Below are positions 10,101 to 21,184 of a stretch of DNA of 64,000 nucleotides, piece after piece (position 1 is the stretch's first letter; each line of letters opens with the position of its first letter). The stretch is from Leucaena leucocephala (taxonomy: Eukaryota; Streptophyta; Magnoliopsida; Fabales; Fabaceae), in the NCBI GenBank assembly GCA_037074615.1, contig CM073518.1:11298501-11362500 (forward strand). Direction: 5' to 3'. The position numbers were made by a program, and so were the translations under genes. The notes beneath the pieces were generated by a model. That model was given only the letters and a program-made list of their open reading frames with translations. It did no database searches and was not told where the DNA came from.

Positions 10101-11157
10101 AAACATTGATGAACCTTGTGTGTACAAGAAGGTTAGTGGGAGCACAGTTGTGTTTTTGGTACTCTATGTCGATGACATCCTACTTATTGGGAATGACATT
10201 CCTACCTTGCAGATTGTCAAGTCTTGGTTAGGAAAGTCTTTCTCGATGAAAGACTTGGGTGAAGCCACCTACATCCTAGGAATCAGGATCTATAGAGATA
10301 GATCTAAAAGACTTCTAGGACTCAGTCAGAGTACATACATAGACAAAATACTGCATAGGTTCAGTATGCACGAATCAAAGAGGGGTTTCATACCCATGTC
10401 TCATGGTACTCACCTCAGCAAAGATCTGTGTCCTAGTACATCTGATCAGCGAGGTCGCATGAGTAAGGTTCCATATGCCTCGGCCATAGGATCTATCATG
10501 TACGCAATGTTATGTACTCGACCGGATGTCTCGTTTGCCTTAAGTATGACTAGCAGATACCAACAGGACCCTGGTGAGGGCCATTGGACTGCTGTCAAGA
10601 ATATCCTTAAGTACTTAAGAAGGACTAAGGACTTATTCTTGGTCTATGGTGGATTGGATGATGAGCTCTGTGTAACTGGTTACACAGATGCGAGTTTCCA
10701 AACTGACCAGGACGACCAAAAATCGCAGTCTGGATACATATTCCTCCTCAATAATGGAGCAGTAAGCTGGAAGAGCTCTAAGCAGGGCACTGTAGCAGAT
10801 TCTGCAACGGAAGCTGAGTATATAGCAGCATCTGATGCAGCTAAGGAAGCCGTTTGGATCAGGAAGTTCATCACAGAACTAGGGGTGATACCTACCATCT
10901 CAGATCCAATAACTTTGCTCTGTGACAATAGCGGTGCTATTGCACAGGCCAAAGAGCCTAGGTCACATCAAAGGACCAAGCATATACTCAGGCGATTTCA
11001 TCTCATCAGAGAAATCAACGATAGAGGTGATATAAAAATATGCAAAGTAGCAGGAGAAGATAATGTTGCTGATCCTCTAACAAAGCCGCTTGTGCAGGCA
11101 AAGCATGAGCGTCATGTTAGGTCAATGGGAATTAGTCAAATTAATGATTGTACCTAG
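7174..11157 (+). CDS. gag-pol: Ty1/copia Gag-Pol polyprotein, intact (1327 aa)
   Basis: This polyprotein encodes everything needed for copia retrotransposition. Order: Gag capsid region (about 1-200), a Lys/Gly-rich basic stretch (about 210-250), CCHC zinc knuckle (C257, C260, H265, C270), protease with LDTACGS (D307), integrase zinc finger (H446, H451, C477, C480), integrase catalytic triad D507-D570-E606 with exactly 35 residues between the last two, reverse transcriptase with YVDDIL (D1000, D1001), and RNase H (D1172 in TDASF). No stop or frameshift interrupts it. The protease has Ala where the common retropepsin signature is D-S/T-G, and A and E share this. The ATG sits four bases after a predicted splice acceptor and is conserved in A and E, which fixes the start. 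The stop is just before the polypurine tract. The copia order (integrase before reverse transcriptase) is clear. Confidence 0.97.
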   Translation: MTTSNTATLSLRSVLEKDKLNGTNFLDWFRNLRIVLKQERKAHVLDQPIPEEPAANAPRAQRDAYMKHKEDSVDVGCLMLATMVPELQRDLEHMEAYEMIVHLKEMFQQQARQERYETTKALHSCKMAEGASVSAHVLKMKGYIDHLERLGFPMSQELATDLILNSLPESYDQFVMNYNMNNMEKSISELHGMLKTAEPSLKKKPSSVLMVQKGKGTKKKGKGKGKGHGSSGKTKESGKPETKPAPKKAKPPKEGVCFFCNEPGHWKRNCKLYLEDLKKNKKDSGAIASGIYVIDIHLSTSTSWVLDTACGSHICTNVQGLKDSRKLKRGEVDLRVGNRARVAALAVGTYELVLPTGLLLVLNNCYYVPALSSNIVSLSYLDKEGFTSIAGNSRCSIYRNDVLYAHGDLHVDHYILNLEQPNHGNIYNINAKRVKPNDLNPTYLWHCRLGHINEKRISKLHQDGFLNSFDFESYDTCESCLLGKMTKSPFTGHSERATDLLGLIHTDVCGPMNTNARGGYSYFITFIDDSSRYGYIYLMKHKSESFEKFKIFQNEVQNQLGKTIKALRSDRGGEYLSQEFIDHLRNCGTLSQLTPPGTPQWNGVSERRNRTLLDMVRSMMSRTDLPPSFWGYALETAAFTLNRVPSKAIEKTPYEIWTGRTPSLSFLKIWGCEVYVKQQASDKLAPKSSKCLFVGYPKETKGYYVYNPADNKVFVVRNGIFLEREFISKRTSGSKVQLEEVRELQDTTELQMENREDSQQVVETPQVTQGPRKSNRTRLQPQRYGFLISDSRDVLLIEHNEPTTYREAIVGPNSEKWLSAMKSEMQSMYDNKVWTLVDPPEGVKTVGCKWVFKEKTDMDGNVNVFKARLVAKGFTQTHGVDYDETFSPVAMAKSIRILFAIAAYYDYEIWQMDVKTAFLNGKLLEDVYMTQPEGFVRSEDSGKVCKLQKSIYGLKQASRSWNHRFDEVIKEFGFLQNIDEPCVYKKVSGSTVVFLVLYVDDILLIGNDIPTLQIVKSWLGKSFSMKDLGEATYILGIRIYRDRSKRLLGLSQSTYIDKILHRFSMHESKRGFIPMSHGTHLSKDLCPSTSDQRGRMSKVPYASAIGSIMYAMLCTRPDVSFALSMTSRYQQDPGEGHWTAVKNILKYLRRTKDLFLVYGGLDDELCVTGYTDASFQTDQDDQKSQSGYIFLLNNGAVSWKSSKQGTVADSATEAEYIAASDAAKEAVWIRKFITELGVIPTISDPITLLCDNSGAIAQAKEPRSHQRTKHILRRFHLIREINDRGDIKICKVAGEDNVADPLTKPLVQAKHERHVRSMGISQINDCT

Positions 11158-11159
11158 TG

Positions 11160-11171
11160 CAAGTGGGAGGT
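11160..11171 (+). other. Polypurine tract of copia B
   Basis: AAGTGGGAGG lies directly before the 3' LTR, immediately after the gag-pol stop, and would prime plus-strand DNA synthesis. Confidence 0.85.
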
Positions 11172-13172
11172 TGTTGGAAATCGTGCCCTAGGGGCCAATC
11201 ATTGTCTTATGAACATTATTAATTTATGAATTTATTAATTGAGTTATCATATTATTTGCATGTTTACTATGATGACCATCCTTGGATAATTCATGATATT
11301 ATCCTAAATGTCCCTGGTCGATCATCTATGTGGGAGCACAGATGAAATAAGACCAGTATGACTTTGAAGATGTATAGAGATATAAATCAAAGTCATAAGC
11401 ACATGTAAGAGTACAGGGTGTTGGACCGACCCGCTATGAGAGAACTGCATGGGTAACGTCATAAGCTTCTCTCATATACAAACCATGTCAATATGCCCTT
11501 TGACCTGAGATCATCATGGATTCCTACATGACAAAACGCTCAGCTTTGACCTAGTCAAAAGTCACTTTTGACCGAGTGATCATAAAGACTATGTTTGGGC
11601 TTAGTGGTTTTTCATGCGGAGGAATGTGAATGGTCAAGATGGAATTTGTCCCTCACATTCGTGGAGAGATATTACTGGGCCCCTCGATGAGTGAGTCTGA
11701 GAAATGTATGGCCATACTGTAATGGAAAGGTAGTTCCATTTCTATAGTCAGACTACTCAGGGATCGAGAAAGTAACGGTCGGGAATAGGAGGATGACATT
11801 ATCCATGCCTCATCCATGACCAAAATATCGCGTGACAGAAGGGACATGATATGGTTGTATAAAAGGTTACATCGTTTATCGATCCTCATATGATTTGGGT
11901 AGTTGTTATGTCTTGCTAGAGACCGCTTGCGACTTGTGGGCTAGTATAGCAAATGGCCCACTGCCAACTTCATATGGGCCTACAGGGTCGCACACAAAAT
12001 AGCCCAACACGAGCTATGATGTCCAGATTCATTGAATCTAAGACATGTCCAGATTCAATGAAAGATCCAGGTGAATGTATATATATATTTATTTATATTT
12101 ATATTCGTATATATATAAATTCGTATATATATATATATTATATATATGAGATATATGAGATTTAATTTATAAGGATAAATTAAATCCCTATCATGTTTGA
12201 ATTCGAAATTCAAATTGATAGGATATCTCATATAAGAGATATTTATAAGATTTAATTTATAAGGATAAATTAAATCTCTATCACGTTTGAAATTCGAAAT
12301 TCAAATTGATAGGATATCTCATATAAGAGATATTTATAAGATTTAATTTATAAGGATAAATTAAATCTCTATCACGTTTGAAATTCGAAATTCAAATTGA
12401 TAGGATATCTCATATAAGAGATATTTATAAGATTTAATTTATAAGGATAAATTAAATCTCTATCACGTTTGAAATTCGAAATTTAAATTGATAGGATATC
12501 TCAAATTTGATTTATGGGAATAAATCAAATATAACTCAGTCTCATCTTTATTTAAAGTTAAATAAATAAGTAATTAAATCTGTGGGACGGATTTAATATT
12601 ATTTTATTTAATTAGTTTCTTATAAAATTATACAATATATGATATTGTATCAATTCGGAATTAATATAAGATTAACTCCAAAATCCAATTAGGTCAGGTG
12701 GAAAACCGCATAGCATCCTCTATATCTGATTGGAGGAGCTACGTTTGAAAATAACACAGAACACAAAAGGCCGAACGGAATCTGCAAAAGGTTTGCAGAC
12801 AAGAAACTGCCGAAATAGAGACGGAGACTTGTGAAAGCCTTGGAGGGACAGGAGACGCTAGCACGTCGTTCGTGGTTGGAACGCTGTTCGTGTGGATACC
12901 AGTAGAGGAAGCCGACCTGAGGCGTCGACTTCTTGTGATCGGAAAGAGACCACCGTCCGCGGAGAGAATCTGTGAAGGTCGCTGAGGAACACTCCATCGA
13001 TTTCTTGCGATCAGAAAGAGATCACCACCCACGTAGAGAAGCTGTGAAATTCGCTGAGCAACACTAAGGGTAATGATTCTTTCCACTTGACTTAAACACA
13101 TACGGTAGATCCTGGCAAGGAATGGAAAATTTTTAAAGTTTATTTCCGCTGCGTGTCTTCCAATTCCTTACA
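11172..13172 (+). repeat. 3' LTR of copia B (2001 bp)
   Basis: It has the same length as the 5' LTR and no differences in the stretches compared. Its 91-bp repeats are at 12145-12508. The right target duplication (ataat) follows at 13173-13177, and the leader of A resumes with AGCATGCGAGATATG, as in E near 59288. Confidence 0.96.
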
Positions 13173-13639
13173 ATAATAGCATGCGAGATATGTATGACAT
13201 ATATGGAATCCGTTTATGTATGACATATACAGAATCTGAAAGGAAACTGAAATCAGTGGTGTATGTTAATTGATTTGATCAATTAATATTAATGGGGTCT
13301 AAGGGACCACCGTGGCTACCTGTTCGTAGCGCAACAAAATCGTAAGATATACTGGCTTTCCTGATGTATGAATGTTTTGAAACATTTATTGCCCTTCAAA
13401 TAGTATGAATTTTGATTCTTGAATGTTTGGGTATGGTGAACAATATGGCTCTAGATTACAAGTGTTGTAATTTTTTTAAATACGGCTTGCGTGTCGTGCC
13501 TTCCTCTAATGACTCTCGTTGTACATTCTCTTCTCATCTCACTCCCCTCGAATGTTAAAACGAGGTTTCCTTATGTAATTTTCCTATTCTAATTAGACAG
13601 CTCCTCTCATTGGCTTGAGGGGACTTAGGATAGGTGAGC
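13173..13639 (+). other. Leader of copia A, second piece
   Basis: This non-coding leader is collinear with E (59283-59850) apart from a ~95-bp segment present only in E near 59421. It ends at the GGTGAGC splice-donor-like site, where the next insertion landed. Confidence 0.88.
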
Positions 13640-16379
13640 TATAATATCCTAATTTTTGGTCTAGGAGAACTGGGAGGTAGTCTGATATGGGCATGCTGCT
13701 AAACCCGTAGTCCCAGGGTAGTAATCTGATATGGGCGGATTACTTACCTGTATTTTGTAGGAATCCGAGGGATGAGCTAAGTCCTTTAGGATTTAAAGAT
13801 GAGTTAAGTCTTTAACCTACGGAATCGGGACAGTTCACCTAGGTTCAAAATGAGGAATGTGAGGAATATCCTAAGTTTTAAGCCTATGAATTCTGCAGGT
13901 AGCTTGATATGGGCTGGCTCCTGTGCAAGATAACCTGATATGGGCAGGTTATCAAGCCTTTCAGGTAACGATGACTCCCGAAGAGTTTAAGGGATGAGTT
14001 ATTGAAAGAGAATTTCTAGAACTTAAGATGAAGGATAAGAAGATGAGAATAGATGCCAGAAAGAGAATGCAGGGGCAAAATCGTAATTTTGGGAAAGATC
14101 AGGCTAATAGCCGATGAGTACCATATTTTGCCAGAAAATAGAGAAAATTATGCTGATCATTTCACTGAACTGTGAAATATGCATATGAGGTCTCTATGTA
14201 TATGAAAGAATTAGAAATGTGACCAAGGGTAAAATGGTCATTTTTGAAAAGTGAGCGCGAGAGCGTACTTTCAGGCAAAAACAGCCCGGTCCAGATAAAA
14301 TATCTGAAAATACCGGGAGATAGAGAAAAGGATCCCGGGTTGAATGACGCAACATAGAATTTTGATTTGAGGTCCCGATTTTTCTGTAAAAATTCCCGAA
14401 GATGGGAATTTACAGTTATAATCAGTAAAGGAAAAGCAGTCCAAATAGAGATGATCGGACTGTGGCCAGAGGCCATACAGTGTTTTCTAAGGCCCATAGT
14501 GACACCAGGGAAGGCCCAGGCCCATTATATCAGTTCAGTGGTAAAAGGGACCGGTATCCGGGAAAAGGTGCGAAATGACGAAAATGAGATGTTATAGAAC
14601 AGCTGAAGAATGAGTAGAGGGTATTTTGGTCATTTGCCTAAGGTTAGATAGTCCAGGGAAGTTATCTGGATAGTTGACCAGGGTCAAAGAATACTCTGGT
14701 AAGATGGGAAAATACAATAATGCCCCTAGACCTAATAAAGTAAAGAAAGAGAGACTAAGGGCATTTTCGTAATTTGCCAAGGGGTGTTTCTTGGGAATCG
14801 TGCCATCAGAGTACTTGGGCTAGATCAGAAACCCAAGATGATATTCCCAGGCCCAAAAACGCAGGCCCAGTGATTCAGGGGGAAAAGTGACATTAAAATA
14901 ATGATTTAATGACTTTTCAGTAAAGTAAAGTTACTCGGTTGGCACGATAACCGAGGAGGTGATCAGATTAAGTCCGGGACTTATCTGGATAACATTGGAA
15001 GGCGTGAAAGGTCCCTTCCAGGTGCCACATGGCACTGATCTAAAGGAAGCAGATAAAGCTAAGGACACGTATTACGGTGCAAGACTCTAGACCGGTGAGT
15101 CAGCAGGCTGAGTCAGCTAATGAGGTGTCCCAGGATTTAGACATGTGAGAAATATGCTGCTGAGGTGTCCGCTGAGGTGTCCCGATGAGGTGTCCTGGGT
15201 GATGCAGTAAAAAGGAATAAAAGAAAATAGGAAATTCTAGGAAAAACCAGGACCACATGTTCAGATGGCTTCAAAATTACAGGAATGCCATTGAGGGAAA
15301 CTATAAATACCCCCTTCCCCCTCCCATTTCATGCATCCCACGGTTTTGGCAAGAGAAAGAGAGAGAAAGAAGAGAGAGAAGGAGAAAGAAAGAAGAAGGA
15401 AGTTCTGGCGGAGCTGGAAGCAATATAGAGATAGTAGAGTTCTGCTAAGTTTTTGAGGTAGTAACTAATCGTAGCTTTTATGTAATGGCTTTGTGATTGG
15501 ATGTGCTATTGTTTGGTTGGATTGTTATCTTATATGTTATGTCTGAAGCTCTACTGCAATGCTATGATCATATGTTATTGAGTATGGAAGCACGCAGCAT
15601 ACTTATCTGTACACAATCACAAGCAAGCACTGCCACTCTGCATTACATATATTGTTATGATTATTACTACTGAGATTCCCCCGAATCTCATTCCCCATAT
15701 CTAACCCATTACAGGGAAATTATGTTGAACTGAATTCTAAGAATTTTGAGAGACGCCGTGATGCTGCCGAATCTAAGACTGAACATCATAATATGATAAG
15801 TACTATGTATGTAGTGCTGTCTAAGGAGGCTGAAAGTGAGTGGACCTAGCCGGTTCATCCAGTCTTTCCTGGGTACTCGTGTAGAATGGTAGTTCTCGTG
15901 AGAGAATTACCGAATCAGTATGGTTCAGTTCTTTGTACAGATGAAGCCTAGCGGTTATACTGCCGAAGTTCGGGCAGGAAAAGATGTAATAGAATATGAG
16001 AATTTTGTGTATGACTTATTGTATGACATTGTATTATTTAATAATAAATATTATTTGGCATGTTCAATTTGCGAATGAGAAATGAAAAGAGAAATTCGCA
16101 GGTCCTGAGGTAGCAGTGTTTTGACCTCAGTTTGACCTAGTTAACGAAGGAGTTAGGCCACGAAATTTGGTGAGCTAGTGGTACACATCTGGGGCATTCC
16201 ATGGATAGGTAATAGCCTTGTTTGGATGTGTAGAATGAGATAAATCAGTTCTCAAATTAAAGGTTCAGAATAAGGAACTTAAAAGTAGAAATTTTAATTT
16301 CTGGGCTTAAGTTAAGATATAATCGAGCTAATATTGCTTCCGCAAGTGTACTCTGAGGAGTCTAAGGGAGGATGTTTCA
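13640..16379 (+). mobile_element. Solo LTR (gypsy type, 2740 bp)
   Basis: It is flanked by tgagc at 13635-13639 and 16380-16384, with leader A sequence on both sides. It starts TATAATATCC, where relatives have TGTAATATCC, and ends GGATGTTTCA. A TATA box (TATAAATA, 15302-15309) precedes a C-run and a purine-rich GAGA stretch (15353-15402). The 15460-15700 part matches the LTRs of C, D and F. No internal domain is present, so it is most simply the product of recombination between two LTRs. Its small ORFs (14367-14597, 15257-15448) have no recognisable product. Confidence 0.88.
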
Positions 16380-16951
16380 TGAGCCATATTGTATCACGTT
16401 TAAGATTATGCACCTTATGATTATATCACTGCATGTATGTTTTATATGCATAATACTGGTATGAGATACAATCGAGATACATGCAAACCGGATAGTTAAT
16501 TAAACCCTCTAAAAGAAATCTTAAGTCATATGCCGTCAATTAATGAACACTTATCAAAACCTCGATCACTCATTTATAGGCTCCACCAAAGTGGGTGCAT
16601 TTGAGTTATCTTGGGAAAATAAGCAAGAGTAATGGTGCTACTCTTATGTTTGTTATTGTTTGACTTAATTGAGATTATCAAAACGGTTTTGGGTCTCAAG
16701 GCATTAGATGGGATTAAAATATGCCGGATCATATGATGATGGAATCCCATAAATATCTAAGAGTTACATTTGATGTAATTGGTAAACAACTTAAAGTTGT
16801 TACCTACCTAAACAACTTAAAGTTGAGCATCTTGCCAAAGCGGACTCAAGTTTAAGCCAAATATGGATCTTAGCCCACTAATTATTACATTGAGGGTTGT
16901 TTTATTCAGTGGGAGATTGCTAATTCGCTTGCATATTTTAATTGTAGAATC
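16380..16951 (+). other. Leader of copia A, third piece, up to gag
   Basis: It is collinear with the leaders of B (6613-7173) and E (59848-60415). It ends at the predicted splice acceptor (AATTGTAG, ending at 16947), four bases before the gag ATG. Confidence 0.85.
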
Positions 16952-18316
16952 ATGACGACTAGTAATACTGCTGCATTATCGTTGCGATCTGTCCTTGAGA
17001 AGGACAAACTCAATGGGACAAACTTTCTTGACTGGTTCAGGAACTTGAGAATTATTCTCAAGCAGGAAAGAAAAGTATATGTCCTAGATCAACCCATTCC
17101 TGAGGAGCTAGCAGCCAATGCTCCTAGAGCTCAGAGAGATTCTTATGCGAAGCATAAGGAAGACTCTGTCGATGTGGGATGCTTGATGCTTGCCACCATG
17201 GTTTCGGAGCTCCAAAGAGATCTGGAACACATAGAGGCTTATGAGATGATTGTGCATCTTAAGGAAATGTTCCAGCGACAGGCAAGGCAAGAGAGGTATG
17301 AGACCACTAAGGCCTTACATTCCTGCAAAATGGTTGAAGGTGCATCAGTGAGTACTCATGTATTAAAGATGAAAGGGTACATTGATCACCTTGAGAGGCT
17401 TGGATTTCCCATGAGCCAGGAGTTAGCTACAGATTTGATCTTGAACTCACTCCCAGAAAGTTATGACCAGTTTGTCATGAACTACAACATGAACAACATG
17501 GAGAAATCTATTTCTGAACTGCATGGGATGCTTAAAACTGCTGAGCCGATTATTGAGAAGAAGCCCAGTACAGTTTTGATGGTCCAGAAAGGAAAGGGTA
17601 TGAAAAAGAAAGGCAAGGGCAAGGGGAAGGGTCATGGCTCATCTGGTAAGACCAAAGAGTCAGGCAAGCCCGAAACCAAGCCTGCACCAAAGAAGGCAAA
17701 GCCTCCAAAGGAAGGAGTTTGTTTCTTCTGCAATGAACCGGGTCATTGGAAGAGGAATTGCAAACTCTACCTTGAAGATCTGAAAAAGAACAAGAAGGAT
17801 AGCGGGGCTATCGCTTCAGGTATTTATGTTATAGACATTCATCTCTCTACTTCCACTACATGGGTATTAGATACTGCATGTGGTTCTCACATTTGTACAA
17901 ATGTGCAGGGCCTAAAGGACAGTAGAAAGCTGAAAAAGGGCGAAGTTGACCTACGAGTTGGAAATAGAGCAAAGGTTGCTGCTTTAACTGTAGGCACTTA
18001 TGAATTAATTATGCCCACTGGGCTTTTGTTAGTTTTGAACAATTGCTATTATGTTCCTGCTTTGAGTAGTAACATTGTTTTTCTTTCTTATTTGGATAAG
18101 GAAGGTTACACTTCCATTTCTGGGAATGGTAGATGTTCCATTTATCGTAATGATGTTTTCTATGCTCATAGTGATTTGCATGTTGATAATTACATATTAA
18201 ACTTGGAGCAACCCAATCATGGAAATATCTATAACATAACCGCCAAAAGGGTCAAACCAAATAATTTGAATCCGACATACCTCTGGCACTGTCGTCTGGG
18301 ACACATAAATGAGAAA
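16952..18316 (+). pseudogene. gag-pol: Copia A gag-pol, 5' part, split by the TRIM complex
   Basis: This is the first ~455 codons of a Gag-Pol closely similar to that of B. Included are the Gag region, the Lys/Gly-rich linker, the CCHC knuckle (CFFCNEPGHWKRNC), the protease (LDTACGS) and the start of the integrase zinc finger (LWHCRLGH). No stop codon interrupts this stretch. The open frame runs on to 18514 only because it continues into inserted TRIM sequence. The insertion is marked by agaaa at 18312-18316 and 39791-39795. The product would be a truncated Gag-protease with a foreign tail. Confidence 0.93.
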
Positions 18317-18515
18317 TGTAACAGCCCAGCACCCCCTCACAACAATATTGTCCGCTTTCCCCTTAAGCAGGCCCTGGGCCCACACGAGGTAACGGTTTTT
18401 CTTTCGAGACACGAGCCGCAGCCCTTAAGCCTCAAAACGCGTCGTTGTGGTGAAGGTATCCACGCCCACTTATATGGCACGCTTCGTTCACCTTCCCAAC
18501 CGATGTGGGACTAAT
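18317..18515 (-). repeat. Inverted TRIM LTR at the left end of the complex
   Basis: It reads as the reverse complement of the 202-bp LTR, from its U5 end (TGTAACAGCCC) to its U3 end (GTGGGACTAAT). The last three U3 bases are missing. It then meets the start of a plus-strand LTR head to head (ACTAAT/AATTAG), followed by GCGGACAATATTG, a piece copied from inside the LTR. Confidence 0.88.
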
Positions 18516-18532
18516 AATTAGCGGACAATATT

Positions 18533-19123
18533 GTGCCATATAAGTGGGCGTGGATACCTTCACCCCAACGACGCGTTTTGAGGCTTAAGGGCTGCGGGTC
18601 GTGTCTCGAAAGCAAAACTGTGACCTCGTGTGGGCCCAGGGCCTGCCTAAGGGGAAAGCGGACAATATTATTGTGAGAGGGTGCTGGGCTGTTATAGTGG
18701 TATCAGAGCCAGTCCCTCGGTCGGTGTGCCAGCGAGGACGCTGGGCCCCAAGGGGGTGGATTAGTCCCACATCGGTTGGGAAGGTGAACGAAGCGTGCCA
18801 TATAAGTGGGTGTGGATACCTTCCCCACGACGACGCGTTTTGAGGCTTAAGGGCTGCGGCTCGTGTCTCGAAAGCAAAACCGTGACCTCGTGTGGGCCCT
18901 GGGCCTGCTTAAGGGGAAAGCGGACAATATTGTTGTGAGGGGATGCTGGGTTGTTACAGTGGTATCAGAGCCAGTCCCTCGGCCAGTGTGCCAGCGAGGA
19001 CGCTGGGCCCCAAGGGGGTGGATTAGTCCCATATCGGTTGGGAAGGTGAACGAAGCGTGCCATATAAGTGGGCGTGGATACCTTCACCACAACGACGCGT
19101 TTTGAGGCTTAAGGGCTGCGGCT
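18533..19123 (+). repeat. Direct TRIM LTR array, left part
   Basis: It consists of a 5'-truncated LTR (18533-18696), internal segment 18697-18756, a full LTR (18757-18958), internal segment 18959-19018, and the first 105 bases of a third LTR cut by gypsy C. The repeated ~80-residue open frames here are by-products of the repeat. Confidence 0.9.
18764..18806 (+). promoter_or_regulatory. USE-like plus TATA motif in the TRIM LTR
   Basis: GTCCCACATCG (18764-18774) matches the plant snRNA upstream sequence element RTCCCACATCG. Then 26 bases follow, then TATAAG (18801-18806). The same spacing is seen in the LTR at 39064 (39071-39081 and 39108). The close USE-TATA spacing resembles plant U6 promoters rather than the longer Pol II snRNA spacing. 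Promoter activity is not shown. Confidence 0.5.
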
Positions 19124-20625
19124 TGTAATATCCTTAATTTTCTGTACTGGTTTCTATGTACAGAATAAACGGAATATATGAGCTCTGTTTCAGGAAAAAG
19201 ATGAGGTCCTTTATGTAAAGAAAATGATTAAATTGCAAAAGAAAGGAAAAGAAAGGACTTAAATGCAAATATGGAAAGTTTAAGGTAAGGAAGGAAAGGT
19301 AGACAAAAATGTGGGGTCTTAAAGTGTAATTTTAGCCAAATTAAGGGACTTAATTATAAAGAAGGAAAAGTTCCCTGGGGCTAAAGTATAATTAAAGAAA
19401 ATAGGCCAGAAGTGGTTTGCACCGCCCGACAGCATTTCAGTCCCAGATTCTACCAGAAGGTAGGGCAGGTGACGCCGGGTAACCGAGCCTAATACCGGAA
19501 TTTTTGAAGATTCCAGATAGCCAGAAATGGACTGATCGTCCAAAAGTTATAAAAATTAATACCGGATACCCTAGGTTTCAGATATAAGTGAGAAAATACA
19601 GGATGATGCACCCTTATGGGGTGGATGTCGGGAAACTGACAGGATACCGATAGGAGGTCTGTAGGAAAAGTTATTCACAAAATAAAAATTCCAGACGGGA
19701 GTGTGAGGCCTCCAGGGATCCGGGTTGGAGATTTATCGGTATTTTTAAAGGGGCTGAATGCGATCGAATGACTTCGGTCAGATGACCGTTATAACCCCCA
19801 AGGATGCCTGAACACAGTAGGACACTGTATCTGGGAAAAAGAGCCGGTGTCCGAAAAAGGTGTATAATCGGTAAATAATAGTTAAAATATTCAATGAACT
19901 GTGTTAAAGGAAGATTTCTCGTAATGCGAGCCATACAGGTAATGGACCCAGGAAGCCCAAAAATGGCGCCATTAGAGGCCCAATAAGACTCTTGGACTGA
20001 TAGGTGGGCCAGTGTCCAGCAGAACCCCGGAAAAGTGCGAAATTACGAAAATGCCCCTATGTTGTACAAAAAGGGCAACAGATGAATAAAGGGTATTCTG
20101 GTCATTTTGGACAGACCCAGAGGTCAAGACATGTCTAAATAAGGTTGACTAGAGCCAGTATAAGCTTTGACCGAGTCCAGAAAGGTGTGAAATGACGATT
20201 TTGCCCTTAGGGTTAAAATAGGACAAGATAGGGCACCAAGGGCATTTTGGTCATTTCGCAGGGGATCTGTAATTGAGTCTGGACCCAGTATTAAAAAGTT
20301 AATGATATAAAGGGTCTAGATACTAAATGTGAGGTCAGTAGACATAAAAAGGATCTTCAGAAACATCAGGTGCAGAAAACAACACGTTTTTCGAGGCGAT
20401 GGACCGGGCCGGTACCGGAGTGGACCGGAAAGCTTCCGGAAGGCTCTAGCTCCCTCTCAATTTCGCCATGTGAAGAATGTGGGAGGTGAGGTGTCCCATG
20501 AGTTGGCATTGAGTGATGTCATGCATGATGCAGTAAAAGGAATAAAGAAAAATAGGAAATTCAGGAAAAACCAGGACCACAGGATCATAAGTCTTCAAAA
20601 TTACAAGATTGCCATTGCTCAACAC

Positions 20626-20633
20626 TATAAATA
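20626..20633 (+). promoter_or_regulatory. TATA box of the C 5' LTR
   Basis: TATAAATA is followed by seven C, with a GA-rich leader (20661-20735). The same arrangement occurs at 37564-37571 in the 3' LTR and at 41814-41821 and 53575-53582 in F. Confidence 0.7.
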
Positions 20634-21184
20634 CCCCCCCTTACCCCTTCATTTCGGTGCAAGCAAGAAAGAGAGGAAGAAAGAAGTTCTTGAGAGAGAA
20701 AGTGAGAGAAAGAAAGAAGTAAGGAAGTTCTGGTGAAGTTGGAAGTAGTAGGGAAGTTCTAAAGCACTGCTTTTGAGGTAACAACTAATCCTAGCTCTTA
20801 TGTAATGTCTTTGTGATGTGTTGTCTTGTTTGGTTGATTGTTGTCCTATATGTTATGCTTGAAGCTCTATTCCAATGCTATGATCATATGTTATTGAATA
20901 TGGAAGCATGCAGCATACTTATCTGTACACAGTCACAAGCAAGCACCGTCACTCTGCATTACATATCTTGTTATGATTATTGTTACTGGGATTCTTTTGA
21001 ATCTCATTCCCAAACATAACATTACAGGGGAGGTTCTGTCAAAATAAAATTTGGAAATCTTAAGAGACGCCGGTAGGCTGTCGAAGTTCCGGCAACGAAG
21101 ACAGAACAAAGAAAGGAACTGATACGTACTGTGTACGTAGTGCTGTCTAAGGAGGCTGGAAGTGAGTGGACCCAGAAGGTTCAT

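Larger units (their letters stand above)
4134..13172 (+). mobile_element. Complete Ty1/copia element B (9039 bp), intact
   Basis: B has two 2001-bp LTRs (4134-6134 and 11172-13172), a tRNA-Met primer binding site, one open gag-pol frame and a polypurine tract. The insertion is flanked by ataat at 4129-4133 and 13173-13177. The four short ORFs seen in each LTR are identical in length and sequence at a constant offset of 7038 bases, and I found no mismatch in the stretches I compared, which points to a very recent insertion. It landed 91 bases downstream of the 5' LTR of A, in the leader of a same-family relative. Confidence 0.96.

Noticed and set aside
16952..18514. Intact 520-residue protein
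   Set aside because: Only the first ~455 codons belong to copia A. The tail is inserted TRIM sequence.
18585..19105. Repeated 61- and 80-residue ORFs on both strands of the TRIM array
   Set aside because: They recur only because the TRIM unit repeats, they cross LTR-internal borders, and they have no recognisable domain.
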